Origin: Baffinella frigidus
Taxonomy: Eukaryota > Cryptophyceae > Cryptomonadales > Baffinellaceae
DNA length: 11,407 nucleotides
Assembly (NCBI GenBank): GCA_026770585.1
Contig: MU646764.1
Location: 264,494 to 275,900, forward strand
Direction of reading: 5' to 3'
Shown here: positions 1 through 9,000 of the stretch, piece after piece
How positions within the stretch are numbered: position 1 is the first letter of the stretch
Layout: every line of letters begins with the position of its first letter
Position numbers and translations under genes: made by a program
The notes under the pieces: model-generated
Database searches by the model: none
The model's input: the letters and a program-made list of their open reading frames with translations, nothing else
Told to the model about the DNA's origin: nothing

Positions 1-48
1 TGTGTGTGTGTGTGTGTGTGTGCGTGCGTGTGCATGTGTATGTGTGTT

Positions 49-77
<29 letters not shown>
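1..77. repeat. TG/GT dinucleotide microsatellite
   Basis: Nearly pure TG repeats with a few CG and A interruptions at the window edge. Confidence 0.95.
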
Positions 78-79
<2 letters not shown>

Positions 80-80
80 G

Positions 81-210
81 GGTTTAGGGTCATGAGGTGG
101 GTGGTGGTTTAGGGTTTAGGGTTTAGGGTTTAGGGTTTAGGGTTTAGGGTTTAGGGTTTAGGGTTTCGTGTTTAGGGTTTGAGGTTCAGGGATTAAGGTT
201 TAAGGTTTAG
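81..210 (+). repeat. Interstitial telomere-type array, TTTAGGG
   Basis: Positions 108-163 hold eight perfect TTTAGGG units, the longest perfect run in the window; the flanks are degenerate. The array is interstitial here, with unrelated sequence on both sides. TTTAGGG is the telomere unit of most land plants and many algae. Confidence 0.93.
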
Positions 211-769
211 GGGCGCGGACCAAGCCCCATGAGATTGGCACTGCTCGCCTGTCGCGATCCCATCCTGGACCCCTGCCAACGTTACTATCAAGTTACTATC
301 ATGTCATCCTGAAGTTACTATCAAGTTAATTTGCAGTTACTATGAAGTTACTGTGAAGTTACTATGCAGTTACTATGAAGTTGCTATGAAGTTAATTAGT
401 ATTGATCGGCGCGATTCCATCCTGGAACCCTGCCAAATCACACGAGGTAGTTCAAAGTTTGGCCGGGAACTCCACTCATCGTTGTTGAGTTGAGCCAGTA
501 TCATGAATCATGAGTCTGTTGTTGAGTTGAGTCTTTTTGAACCAGTTCCAGAGTTTTTCATCATCAAACACCCTTTTTCAACCCCGGGGGGCTGTACAAG
601 TGGGGCAGTGTGTAGTAATTTTTATATGTTTGGTCACGTGTCAGCCAGCTTTTCGGGGGGGGTACGTGATCAACTGAGTAAAAGACCCGTACAATCGATA
701 TTTAAAAAGGGTGTTGGATCAGCCTCGTGTGGAAAGTGGCGGGAGGGGTTGTGTTTCGAGGTTTGTCTT
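211..769. other. Non-coding stretch with short repeats
   Basis: Holds about ten copies of AGTTACTATGA/C-like units at 282-392. It also holds two copies of a CGCGATyCCATCCTGGA-CCTGCC island (near 256-281 and 411-436) and one GGCTGTACAAG-GGGGCA island (591-606). I see no supported gene. Confidence 0.6.
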
Positions 770-910
770 GCGGGTTTCGAAGTTCGTGATGCGGGATTCG
801 GGTTTCGTGTTGCGGGTTTCGGGTTTCGAGTTTGGGGTTTGGGGTTTGGGGTTCGGGTTTCGGGTTTCGGGTTTCGAGTTTCGGCTTTCGTATTTCGGGC
901 TTTGAATTTT
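770..910 (+). repeat. TTTCGGG-type degenerate tract
   Basis: Mostly GGGTTTCG units with a few TTTGGGG, G-rich on the plus strand. It faces an oppositely oriented tract at 960-1170. Confidence 0.9.
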
Positions 911-957
911 CGGGTACCTGCTGGGGACGCGCGACGTAGCGCGTGAGGTGCCAAAGA

Positions 958-1170
958 GCATAGATACCCGAAACCCGACTGATACCCGAAACACGGGGGA
1001 TAGATACCCGAAACACGCATGATAGATACCCAAGACCCGACTTATATCCAAAACACAGAGGATAGATACCCGAGTCCCGCCTGATACCCGAAACACGAGG
1101 ATAGATACCCGAAACACGAACGATGGATACCCGAAACACGCATGATAGATACCCGAAAAACGGGTAGATA
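958..1170 (-). repeat. ATACCCGAAACACG tandem repeat, opposite orientation
   Basis: About eight to ten units of GATAGATACCCGAAACACG, a TTTCGGG-like motif in reverse orientation within a longer period. The island between the two tracts (925-957) is related to one at 1170-1210. Confidence 0.9.
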
Positions 1171-1210
1171 CCTGCGCGCTCGGCGCTCGGGACGTGGCGC
1201 GCGAGTTGCC

Positions 1211-1470
1211 TGGTTTAGGGTTTAGGGTAGGGTTTAGGGTTTAGGGTTTAGGGTTAAGGTTTGGGGTGTGGGGTTTATGGTTTAGGGTGCAGGGTTTAGG
1301 GTTCAGGGTTCAGGGTTTGCGGTGTAGGGTTTGGGGTTTAAGGTATAGGGTATAGGATTAATGGATTAGGGTTAAGAGTTTAGAGTTTAGGGTGTAGGGT
1401 TTAAAGTTTAAGGTTTAGGGTTCAGGGTTTAGGATTTAGGGTTTCGGGTTTCGGGTTTAGGGGTTAGGGA
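1211..1470 (+). repeat. Degenerate TTTAGGG tract
   Basis: Mixed TTTAGGG, TTCAGGG and TGTAGGG units. Confidence 0.92.
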
Positions 1471-1780
1471 TTAGGGAATTGCCGCGAGAGCTCGCTGCGC
1501 TCGGCGCCGCGCTGCCCTTGCGCGATCCCGCCCTGATTAGGGTTAGGATTTGGGGTTATACACGTGCTACCCTACAGAGGGGGGCAACATGCAGTTAAGT
1601 CCGAAACTTGGAAGGATCATGGCGGGAGATTGCCGCGCTGTCGTTCCTCAATCCCGCCCTAGTTTGCAGGTTCGGGGGGCTAGGGTTGCGGATTTAGGGC
1701 TCCGGAGAGGAACGCTTGGTTCCGCGCTGCCCTTACGCGATCCCGCCCTGGATCATGTGTTTGGGGTTAGGGATTTCATG
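1471..1780. other. Islands of a repeated GC-rich motif
   Basis: A GCCGCGCTG-CCTT-CGCGATCCCGCCCTG motif occurs near 1505-1534, 1633-1661 and 1715-1750. On the minus strand each is preceded by an AG. The copy at 1532-1471 is open for 19 codons and its phase could follow exon 13. I cannot show that it is coding. Confidence 0.5.
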
Positions 1781-1782
1781 CC

Positions 1783-1823
1783 GCCGGGTATTTGAATTAA
1801 ATCCCCGGAATTAAATACCCGGC
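1783..1823. repeat. Inverted repeat GCCGGGTATTT
   Basis: A perfect 11-base stem, 1783-1793 with 1813-1823, around a 19-base AT-rich loop that also contains AATT pairs. Function unknown. Confidence 0.8.
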
Positions 1824-1949
1824 AACAGGTTTTGTGGAAATTGGTTGAAAAATACTGGAAATGCCACACGCTGTAGGATGACGTCATGTCCAGTCGGTGG
1901 TGGCGCGGATGTTGCCGCGGGAGATGGCCGCGCTCGACACCGAGCTTTA

Positions 1950-2245
1950 CGGTTTGGGGTTTGGGGTTTGGGGTTTGGGGTTTGGGGTGTAGGGATTGGG
2001 GTTTGGGGTGTGGGGTTTGGCGTTTGGGTCTTGGGTCTTGGGGTTTCGGGTTTCGGGTTTCGGTTTCGGGTTTCAGGTTTCGTGTTTCGGGCTTCGGGTT
2101 TCAGGTTTCGGGTTTCGGGTTTGGGGAACGCACTTGGAGTCGGGGGCTTTTTTGTCTGACGATCTCGATTCCCCTGCCGAGAAGGGTTTAGGGTTTAGGG
2201 TTTAGATTTTGGGCGTTGGGGTTTAGGGTTTAGGGTGTAGGGCCA
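1950..2245 (+). repeat. TTTGGGG then TTTCGGG then TTTAGGG blocks
   Basis: Positions 1950-2035 are mostly TTTGGGG, 2040-2130 mostly TTTCGGG and 2185-2245 mostly TTTAGGG, so each variant is locally homogenised. Confidence 0.92.
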
Positions 2246-2307
2246 CGCTCGTCAGAGACTGCTTCGGGGCTGTACAGGGGGGCAATCATCGGAACCCAGT
2301 GCTGTCG
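2230..2307 (-). CDS. Possible terminal exon
   Basis: After a good acceptor (CTGGACAG) there is an open stretch of 25 codons (RQHWVPMIAPLY then SPEAVSDERGPTP) ending in TAA inside a telomere-like repeat. The core around GCCCCCCTGTACAGCCCC recurs near 591-606 and 1571-1587, the same copy pattern shown by the proven exons. Its phase does not join exon 13 directly, so another exon would be needed. It could also be chance. Confidence 0.25.
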   Translation of the reverse strand, partial: RQHWVPMIAPLYSPEAVSDERGPTP

Positions 2308-2469
2308 CTGTCCAGCGAGTTTGGCACGAAATCAAAAGCCAGAGCCGGAAATCCGGTCGTTGCTTTTTCATTTTAAAAGGACTTTAAAAGTCCATTTCCT
2401 GCACGGTTCAGGGGATGTTTTTCAAACCCCTTTAAAATTGTGTCCCGTCCTCGCTCGGCAGCGGAACCC
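2308..2469. other. Unique sequence with a small palindrome
   Basis: AT-richer stretch with GGACTTT-A-AAAGTCC near 2379-2393 and several TTTTAAAA motifs. I see no supported gene in it. Confidence 0.5.
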
Positions 2470-2655
2470 TAATTCCAACATCAACCCAACTCCTGCATCG
2501 TCTAAACCCTAGACCTAAACGTCAACCTAAACCCCAACCCTGAAACCCTAACCCTAAACCTCTGAACCCTAAACCTGCTGTCTCGCGGCGCCCGAAACCT
2601 AAACCCCAGACCTAAACTTCTTACCCCATCCAAAAGTCCTGAACCCTGAACCTAT
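2470..2655 (-). repeat. Telomere-like tract in reverse orientation
   Basis: Here CCCTAAACC-type units lie on the plus strand, opposite to nearly all other tracts in the window. A short island at 2577-2600 resembles the end of exon 13 (CGCCGCGAGACAG on the minus strand). Confidence 0.88.
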
Positions 2656-2669
2656 CGAGGCTCGGACCG

Positions 2670-2965
2670 AATCATATATACCGGGTTAATAGTATATAGT
2701 GCATCGTATATACCGGTTTGGAGTAGTATGTAGGGGGCTCGAAACCTGTCTTCTCGCGGCTTCCGCCACCCGCCATCTTCTTCACCCAGATCTGTTCTGC
2801 GAGAAACTTGACGCCAACCCTATAGTATATATACGGTATACGGGGGGGCCAAATCGTATATAGGAGCAAACGAGTCGTATATACCAGGTCAATAGTACAT
2901 AGTATATCGTATGTACCGGGTTAATAGTACATAGTATATCGCATGTAACAGGTTAATAGTAATAT
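2670..2965. repeat. AT-rich repeat around the two copies of exon 13
   Basis: Units near 31 bases, GTATATACCGGGTTAATAGTACATAGTATATC, occur about six times on both sides of the duplicate exon, for example near 2672-2715 and 2875-2960. They mark the segment that was duplicated with exon 13. Confidence 0.75.
2746..2819 (-). CDS. Duplicate of exon 13, possible alternative exon
   Basis: 74 bases: one base, 24 codons, one base. It reads VGVKFLAEQIWVKK then MAGGGSREKT. The acceptor is ACTATAG before GGTTGG and the donor is ACAG before GTTTCG. It is open throughout and has the same entry and exit phase as exon 13, so it could replace exon 13 but could not follow it without shifting the frame. It may be an alternative exon or a recent unused duplicate. 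Confidence 0.6.
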
Positions 2966-2978
2966 AGGGACTCGAAAC

Positions 2979-3046
2979 CTGTCTTTTCGCGGCTCCCCCC
3001 CGCCATCTTTTTCACCCGGATCTGCTCTGCGAGAAACTTGAGGACC
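2979..3046 (-). CDS. Exon 13: end of ankyrin domain and basic tail
   Basis: 68 bases: one base, 22 codons, one base (VLKFLAEQIRVKK then MAGGSREKT). The acceptor is AATGCAG before GGTCC, preceded by a run of CCCCAAA repeats, and the donor is ACAG before GTTTCG. A diverged, splice-compatible duplicate lies at 2746-2819. The following exon would have to supply two bases; none is certain. Confidence 0.87.
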
Positions 3047-6000
3047 CTGCATTGGGGTTTGGGGTTTGGGGTTTGGGGTTGAGAGTTTCGGGTTTCGGGT
3101 TTAGAGTTTAGGGTTTGGAGTTTCGGATTCACGGATTTCTGATTTCTGATTTCTACGGTGTTTTCGAGTTTCGGGTTTCGGGCTTCGGGCTTCCGGTTTC
3201 GGGGTTAGTTACCTGTCCCCTGAAACTTGAAGACCCTTTCCCGGGTTCAGGGTTCAGGGTTTCGGGTTTCGGGTTTCGGTCCCTGTCCCCTGCTCTAGGG
3301 AAACCCTGTTCTAGGGTTTCGGGTTTCGGGTTCCGGGTTTGGAGTTTCGTTACCTGTCCCCCGCGTGTGCACTTTCTCTCGCGATGTCCATCGCCGTCTC
3401 ACCCTGGCGTTGGGGGTTGCGTTTACGGTTTAGTGGTTTGGGTTTAGGGCTTTGAGTTTGGGGTTTAGGGTTGTGGGTTTTGGGTTTTGGGTTCAGGGTT
3501 TAAGGTTTAGGGGTTGACTTATTAGGTGATGATGAGGGTTTGGGGTTAAGGGTTTTGGGGTTATGGTTTAGGGTTTAGGGTTTAGGGTTCAGGGATTAGA
3601 GTTTAGGGTCCAGGGTTTAGGGTGCAGGGTTCAGTGTTCAGGGTTCAGGGTTCAGGGTTTTGCGAAAAACGCAAAACCCCTCCAGCTCGCCTCACTCGGG
3701 TTGGCCGACTATCCTCAAGTTGACATGCTAAGTTCGCGGTACAAACCCGTCAACTTCCGCGCGGAAACGCGCCCGGGCGCACCAAACCGGTGTACCCAAC
3801 TAGACTGAGAGTGGGCGTATGAGTCTACTCGCCACTTGAGGGATAGGCCTCAGATCGGGGGGGGGGGGGCTTGTCGGTGAGAGCTTCGGGGTCGGTGAAG
3901 TCGGAGCCTTTTTTCGCGATGAGTTGGAGCAGCTTGAGTGACCCCACTTCCGGTTGACCGACTATTCTCAAGTTGACACGCTGAGTCTTCCGTACAACCC
4001 CTGCAACTTTGAAGCTAGACGATTGCCCGACTATTCTCAAGTTGACACGCTGGGTCCACAGTACAACCCCGTCAACTTTGGAGCTACACGGTTGACCGAC
4101 TATTCTCAATTTGACACGCTGGATCCGCAGTCATCTCCGTCAAATGGGACGGTCGAAAAGCGTCGAACCTCGAGCAATCTGGCGTGGCAGCTTGTGGGGA
4201 CACACAAGGTCCTCATTACCACAAAGCCTTCCAACTTTGGAGATATACCTTGTCGGTGAGGGCCTTGGGGTTGGTGAAGTCAGAGCCCTTTTTCGTGATG
4301 AGTTGGAGCAGCTTGAGTGACCCTACTTCCGCCCCGAGATGCAGCGGCGTCCACCCGTGCCTGGCATAGGGTGTGTTCGGTAAGGGTGTATCGGCCTACA
4401 TTGGTTTAGACGCAAGTCATGACGTAGTGTGCCTGCCCAGCGAACATATACTTTAGAATTCGCAACCTTGGTGTGAAGCAACTGAACGCAGACTTATTGT
4501 AGATTTCGGGTCCGCGCGGATTTCACTTCGGGTCGGGGGATCTACAAAAATTGAAAAAATCGCGGAGATTTTTACGTCCATCTAAAGTTTTATGATATCT
4601 TACGCATGGATTTGATGACAAGATCGCGACCCCCGCCCAGATGATGACACCCAACGAATCATTTTCACGTTTTTTCGTTCCCCGATCCCCCGACCTGTTC
4701 TCAAAAAAATCAGCGCGGTCCCGAAATCTACAATACCGAAAAGCAACTGATGCATAGAGCAGTTAAAAATACAGTTTTGTGAAGAAAATTCACGCTACTG
4801 TTTGGGTTTAGGGTATTGGGTCGCACCCTCGGAACTGGGCGGTCAGGGTTTCGGGAGTGGCTTGTGGGTGTATGGTGTAGGATCTGGGGTTGATTGAGGT
4901 GTAGGGTTGAGGGTTTGTGTGTCTCTCACCCTCGGAGCTGGGCCTCTTTCGCGAGGCAATATACGTTTTGTGTTTGGGTTTAGGGTTTAGAGTTCAGGGT
5001 TCAGGGTTCAGGGTTCAGGGTTCAGGGTTCAGGGTTTAGGGTGGTTTATGCTTTAGGGTTAGAGGGTTGTCTGTCGCAGCCTCGGAGCTGGGCCTCTCTT
5101 GCGAGGCACGAAACGCAACTCTCCACTTTTGGCAGCCACAACCGCGTCGGTTCGCGCTTTAAAACCGATCTTAGACTCAACCGCTACCTTTTAAACCCAT
5201 TTTAAAAAAACAGGGTGGGCTTCCAGCTTGCAGTAGGGGTTTAGGGTTTAGGGGGTTGTGTGTGTCGCACCCTCGGAGCTGGGCCTCTTTCGCGAGGCAC
5301 GAGACGTCTTGTTGTTGGGTTTCGGGTTTCGCGAGCATAGCTTATGATTTAGGGTTTGGGGTTTGAGGGTTTAGGGTTTAGGGTTTAGAGAATATGCACT
5401 ATGGTTTAGTGTTCAGTGCATAGTGTCTAGTGCGTAGGGTTGGTGTAGGGTGTGGGGGGGTGTGTGGGTCGCACCCTCGGAGCTGGGCTTCTTTCGCGAG
5501 GCACGAGACGTCGACCCCCTTGTCGCACAGCTCCTCGATTATCCCTGCGAACGAGAAACCCACGCCTGTTAACAAATCCGGACTAGTTCACTAAATCAAG
5601 CGCTCGCTTATCCCTGCAGGGTTGCCCCCCCACGGTTAACTTATCAGTGTTGGAAGAGCTAATGTTGACTTAACCGGACTGTTGACTAATCCGAACTGTT
5701 CACTAAACCCCATTATCCCCGCACGAACGTCGACCCCCTTGTTGCACAGCTCCTCGAGTATCCCTGCGAACAAGAAACCCACGGTTAACTAAACCGGAAT
5801 GTTGACTAATCTCCTCGATTATTCCTGCAGGTTTCGAGCCCCGCGATGGTTAATTAAATCAGTGTTGGGAGAGCTCCGCGATCAAACCGGAATGTTGACT
5901 TAACCGGGCTGTTGACTAAACTGGTCTGTTGACTAAACCCGATTACCCACGCACGAAACGTCGACCCCCTTGTTACACAGCTCCTCAACTATTCCTGCGC

Positions 6001-9000
6001 ACAAGCAACGCCTGTTGAATAAACTGGCCTGGTTAACTAAATTGAGCGCTCGATTATCCCTGCGCTCGATTATCCACTGTCAACTGAACCGATGACCCCC
6101 GCAGCAGAAGGAGAGGGTGCCAAAATATAAAACGGAGGGGGGCTCTTAACCTGTGTGTTTCCGCTTAACAGCGTTCTGCAACGGGATCCGCCCCTTGCTC
6201 GTGGCCGCGTTCACGTCCGCCCCGCGCTGATCAATTTAGGGGGGGGGTCAGTGTTAGGGTGTAGGATTGAGAGTTTCGGTTCCAGCTTCAAATTTTGCAG
6301 AGCGTAGCCCCTAACCTGCGGCTCGTAGACTTTTGGACCACTCGTTTCTAGGGTCGACCAAACAAAAAGCAGAGACGGCGAAAATCTGTGTGAGGTACTT
6401 TGACGGTCAGGAGCACTTCCAGGTCGGTTGGGAAACGCCGCTTTGCGCCGCCAGGGTTACAAATTCCGTCCCCCCCTGGTACAGACCACCTTTTCCAAAA
6501 CGGTAACTAACTCTCAATCGGATTCCAACAGGCTGTCATCCTGTTGGAATCCGATTGGTGTCAGCCTGTTGGAATCCGTTTGAGAGTTAGTTACCGTTTT
6601 GGAAAAGGTGGTTTGTACCAGGGGGGGGGGGGGAATTCGTGCGGCACTTGGACGGTTTGGAGACACGCGAAGTGGTAGGCTTCATGAAGGGGCGTCGCTC
6701 GCTAACGGTCGTTTGGGAAATGCCGATTTGTACCACCAGGGGTACGGATTCGGTCCCCCTCCCGGTACACAACACAAAAAATTCGCACCTGGATGAGGTA
6801 CTTGACGGTCTGGAGGGAGGCGAAGTGGCAGGCTCCATGCAAGGGCGTCGCCCCCGTGTTTGTCTCTAACCCCCCTTAAACTTCAAAGGCCGATTGGGAA
6901 ACGCCGATTTGTACCATACGGGGTACGGATTCCGTCCCCCTCCTGGTACAAATTAGAAATTCCGAGATAACAAAATTGCACCTGGATGAGGTACTTGACG
7001 GTCTGGAGGGATGCGAAGTGGCAGGCTTCATGCAGGGGCGTCACCCCCGTGTTCGTCGCCTGTTTCGGCTTTGCCCCGGCCTTCACCAGCGCCTGTTTCA
7101 GTAGGGGTTAGGCTTCCGGGTTGAGGGGTTTCGGGGTTTCGGGGTTTAGGGTTTAGTGGTTCGTGTGTCCCCTCGAACCTTGATAGAGTTCAGGTCAGTG
7201 CGGCTTCTCTGTCACTAATCCTTCTAGGGGTTTAGGGTCTAGTCTGCTCCGGAAGGTATTCAGCGCCTTGATCGCGGGAATCGAGTATTTCCGGCTGGAT
7301 TTGAAGGGTTGGCTCCAATTCCCGTACGGGTAGGCGATCGCATTTGAGGTCAGCCGTGCGGCACGCGACGTGCAGCGACTGATACCTTAATTCCAGGAGT
7401 GTCTGGTACTAGGCTTATCTGGTACTCCTACGGTAGGCTTCGCTTTATAACAGGAAACGTGTGCTGTGCCAGGGATAGGAATGTGTAATTGACCTTGATC
7501 GCGTTGAGGTCGGCGGTGCGACACGCGACGTGCAGCGATCCTACGGTAGGCTCGACCTTGACTCCCACTGCAGGCTAAACCCTATACCAACCCCCGCACC
7601 TTGATAGCGTTGAGGTCAGCCGTGCGGCACGCGACGTGCAGCGGGCCGTCCCCTGCCGCATTCACCACCTTCGCATTCTAAACCTAGCATTCTCTGGTAA
7701 ACCTAGGGTTATCTGGTACTAATCTTTCCCGGAGCAGTTTCCGCCGAGCTCCGGGGAGGACTCTCTCTTCTCGGAAACCTCACGCACAGGCTCCAATTTC
7801 CGGCGGAAACCGAGTGTTTCCGGCTGGATTTGAAGGTTCGGCTCCAACTGCCGTACGGGTGGGCCATACCTTGATCGCGTTGAGGTCAGCCGTGCGACAC
7901 GCGACGTGCAGCGGGCCGTCCCCTGCTGCATTCACCACCTTCGCATTCGCGCCTGCAAAGCGGGGTACAATTCCGTAAGCAAATAAAGCCAGGCCCTCGA
8001 AAGGCCCTTAATTTGTCCTTGACCTGAACAGAGAGCCCCCTTTTAATCCCAATAAGGCGTTCGCGCCTGCGGTGCAACGTAGGGTGTACGGCTTACCCTC
8101 AAGTTGAAAGCCTGGTTCCACGGTAAAAATTCGTCGACTTTGGAACGTTGGAGGTCGCAGCGGGCCGGCCCCTGCCGCATTCACCACCTTCGCGTTCGCG
8201 CCTGCAAGGGGTATGCAGTTGACTAATCCTCGCTTTTCCTGGTGCGAACCCTGATTGGATTGGTTACCGCCCCGGTACGCACCCTGCCCGGTTCAGTCAA
8301 CCGCATTCACCACCGTTCGCGCCTGCGGCGCAACTTGGGGTTTACGGCGTCAAGTCGACAACTTAGGGTTTACGGCTCACCCTCAAGTTGTCAACTTAGG
8401 GTTTACGGCTTACCCTCAAGTTGACAGCCTGGTTCCGCTGTACAAATTCGTCAACATTGGAACATTGGAAAGGATGCGTGATCGATGATGCGCGCCTGCA
8501 ACGTTGGGTAGAGCGATTCTGGAAGGACTCGTCCGATTTCAAGATTTCAGGGGTGATTGTCAAAACATTCAAAACACGGTTTTGACTTGCGTGTGTGCTG
8601 CAAACAAAACTCGTGCTCTTTTGAGGGGGGGCGCGCACCCGCGTCCAGAAGAAAGCGCAGAATGCTTGTGTCCCTGCTGGGGTGTAGCGTTTAGAATTCA
8701 GGGTGTATGGTTCAGGTTTCAGGGTTTCGGGTTTCGGGTTTCGGGTTTCGGGTTCAGGGTTGAAGGTTTCTGGTTTCGGGTTTCGGGTTTCAGGTGCATG
8801 GTTTACTGTTTGGGACTTAGGGTTGAGGGTTGGACTTGCCGCATGCGGGAGGGAGTCCTAGAGCTTCCTCGGTCGGGTTCACGGACTATTCTCAAGTTGA
8901 CGTTCTCGGCGGTGTGGAGGCACGTGTCTCCACGGATATTCGCACAGAGGCTATTCTTAAGTTGCCAGAGTGGATTTGGGGTTAAAATTGGCCAACTTTG

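Larger units (their letters stand above)
3051..3345 (+). repeat. Telomere-like tracts of the intron between exons 12 and 13
   Basis: TTTGGGG and TTTCGGG units. In the sense strand they read CCCCAAA and CCCGAAA and run up to the acceptor of exon 13. Confidence 0.9.
4800..5060 (+). repeat. Telomere-like tract with TTCAGGG block
   Basis: Contains about seven near-perfect TTCAGGG units at 4989-5034 and surrounds the exon 10 remnants at 4827 and 4930. Confidence 0.9.
5501..6075. repeat. Tandem duplication around exon 10, period about 220-230
   Basis: The junction GCACGA-ACGTCGACCCCCTTG occurs at 5501, 5721 and 5951. Between the copies are many GTTGACTAAACCGG-like units of about 15 bases. Only the first unit keeps a complete exon 10. 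Confidence 0.85.
7210..7865. other. Intron between exons 7 and 8: duplicated segments
   Basis: Besides exon 7 copies, it holds two copies of TTTCCGGCTGGATTTGAAGG-GGCTCCAA-CCGTACGGGT (7287-7332 and 7816-7862) and several TCTGGTACTA units. These show that exon and intron were duplicated together. Confidence 0.7.
8090..8475 (+). repeat. R repeat copies in the intron between exons 6 and 7
   Basis: Copies at about 8090-8150 and 8400-8470, with a 32-base tandem ACTTAGGGTTTACGGCT-ACCCTCAAGTTG in between (8356-8425). Confidence 0.8.

Noticed and set aside
108-163. A true chromosome end
   Set aside because: The array is only eight perfect units and is flanked on both sides by other sequence, so it is interstitial in this window.
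503-946. Plus-strand open frames rich in GFGFRVSGFGFRV (also near 711, 1845-2205, 3115, 8504, 9111, 10261, 10985)
   Set aside because: They are only the translation of TTTCGGG/TTTGGGG repeats, which are open because the unit contains no stop in some frames. No domain or codon signature is present, and several overlap the minus-strand exons.
670-1139. Overlapping minus-strand frames with NPKPETRNPKP or FRVSGIYP repeats
   Set aside because: Repeat translations of the 770-910 and 958-1170 tracts, open in several frames at once.
1471-1532. Terminal exon reading RDRARAARRRAQRALAAIP to a stop
   Set aside because: The phase after exon 13 fits and an AG is present, but the sequence is low in complexity, sister copies differ, and another frame is also open. 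Not enough to annotate as coding.
2343-2396. Terminal exon starting GTGCAG/GAAATGG and ending after seven codons
   Set aside because: Too short to distinguish from chance and has no sister copy or motif.
2672-2869. Reading the minus-strand frame YYRVGVKFLAEQ to FEPPTYYSKP as one protein
   Set aside because: The ends are AT-rich repeat. The coding part is bounded by TATAG and GTTTCG and matches exon 13.
3951-4140. CRISPR-like array
   Set aside because: The repeats are 60-70 bases, directly abutting, diverged and without unique spacers, and the genome is clearly eukaryotic.
6883-7086. A single-exon reading of the minus-strand frame through LYQEGDGIRTPYGT
   Set aside because: The ankyrin part ends exactly at CAG before GTGCAA. 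The rest is the S repeat read as protein, and the next exon joins in phase.
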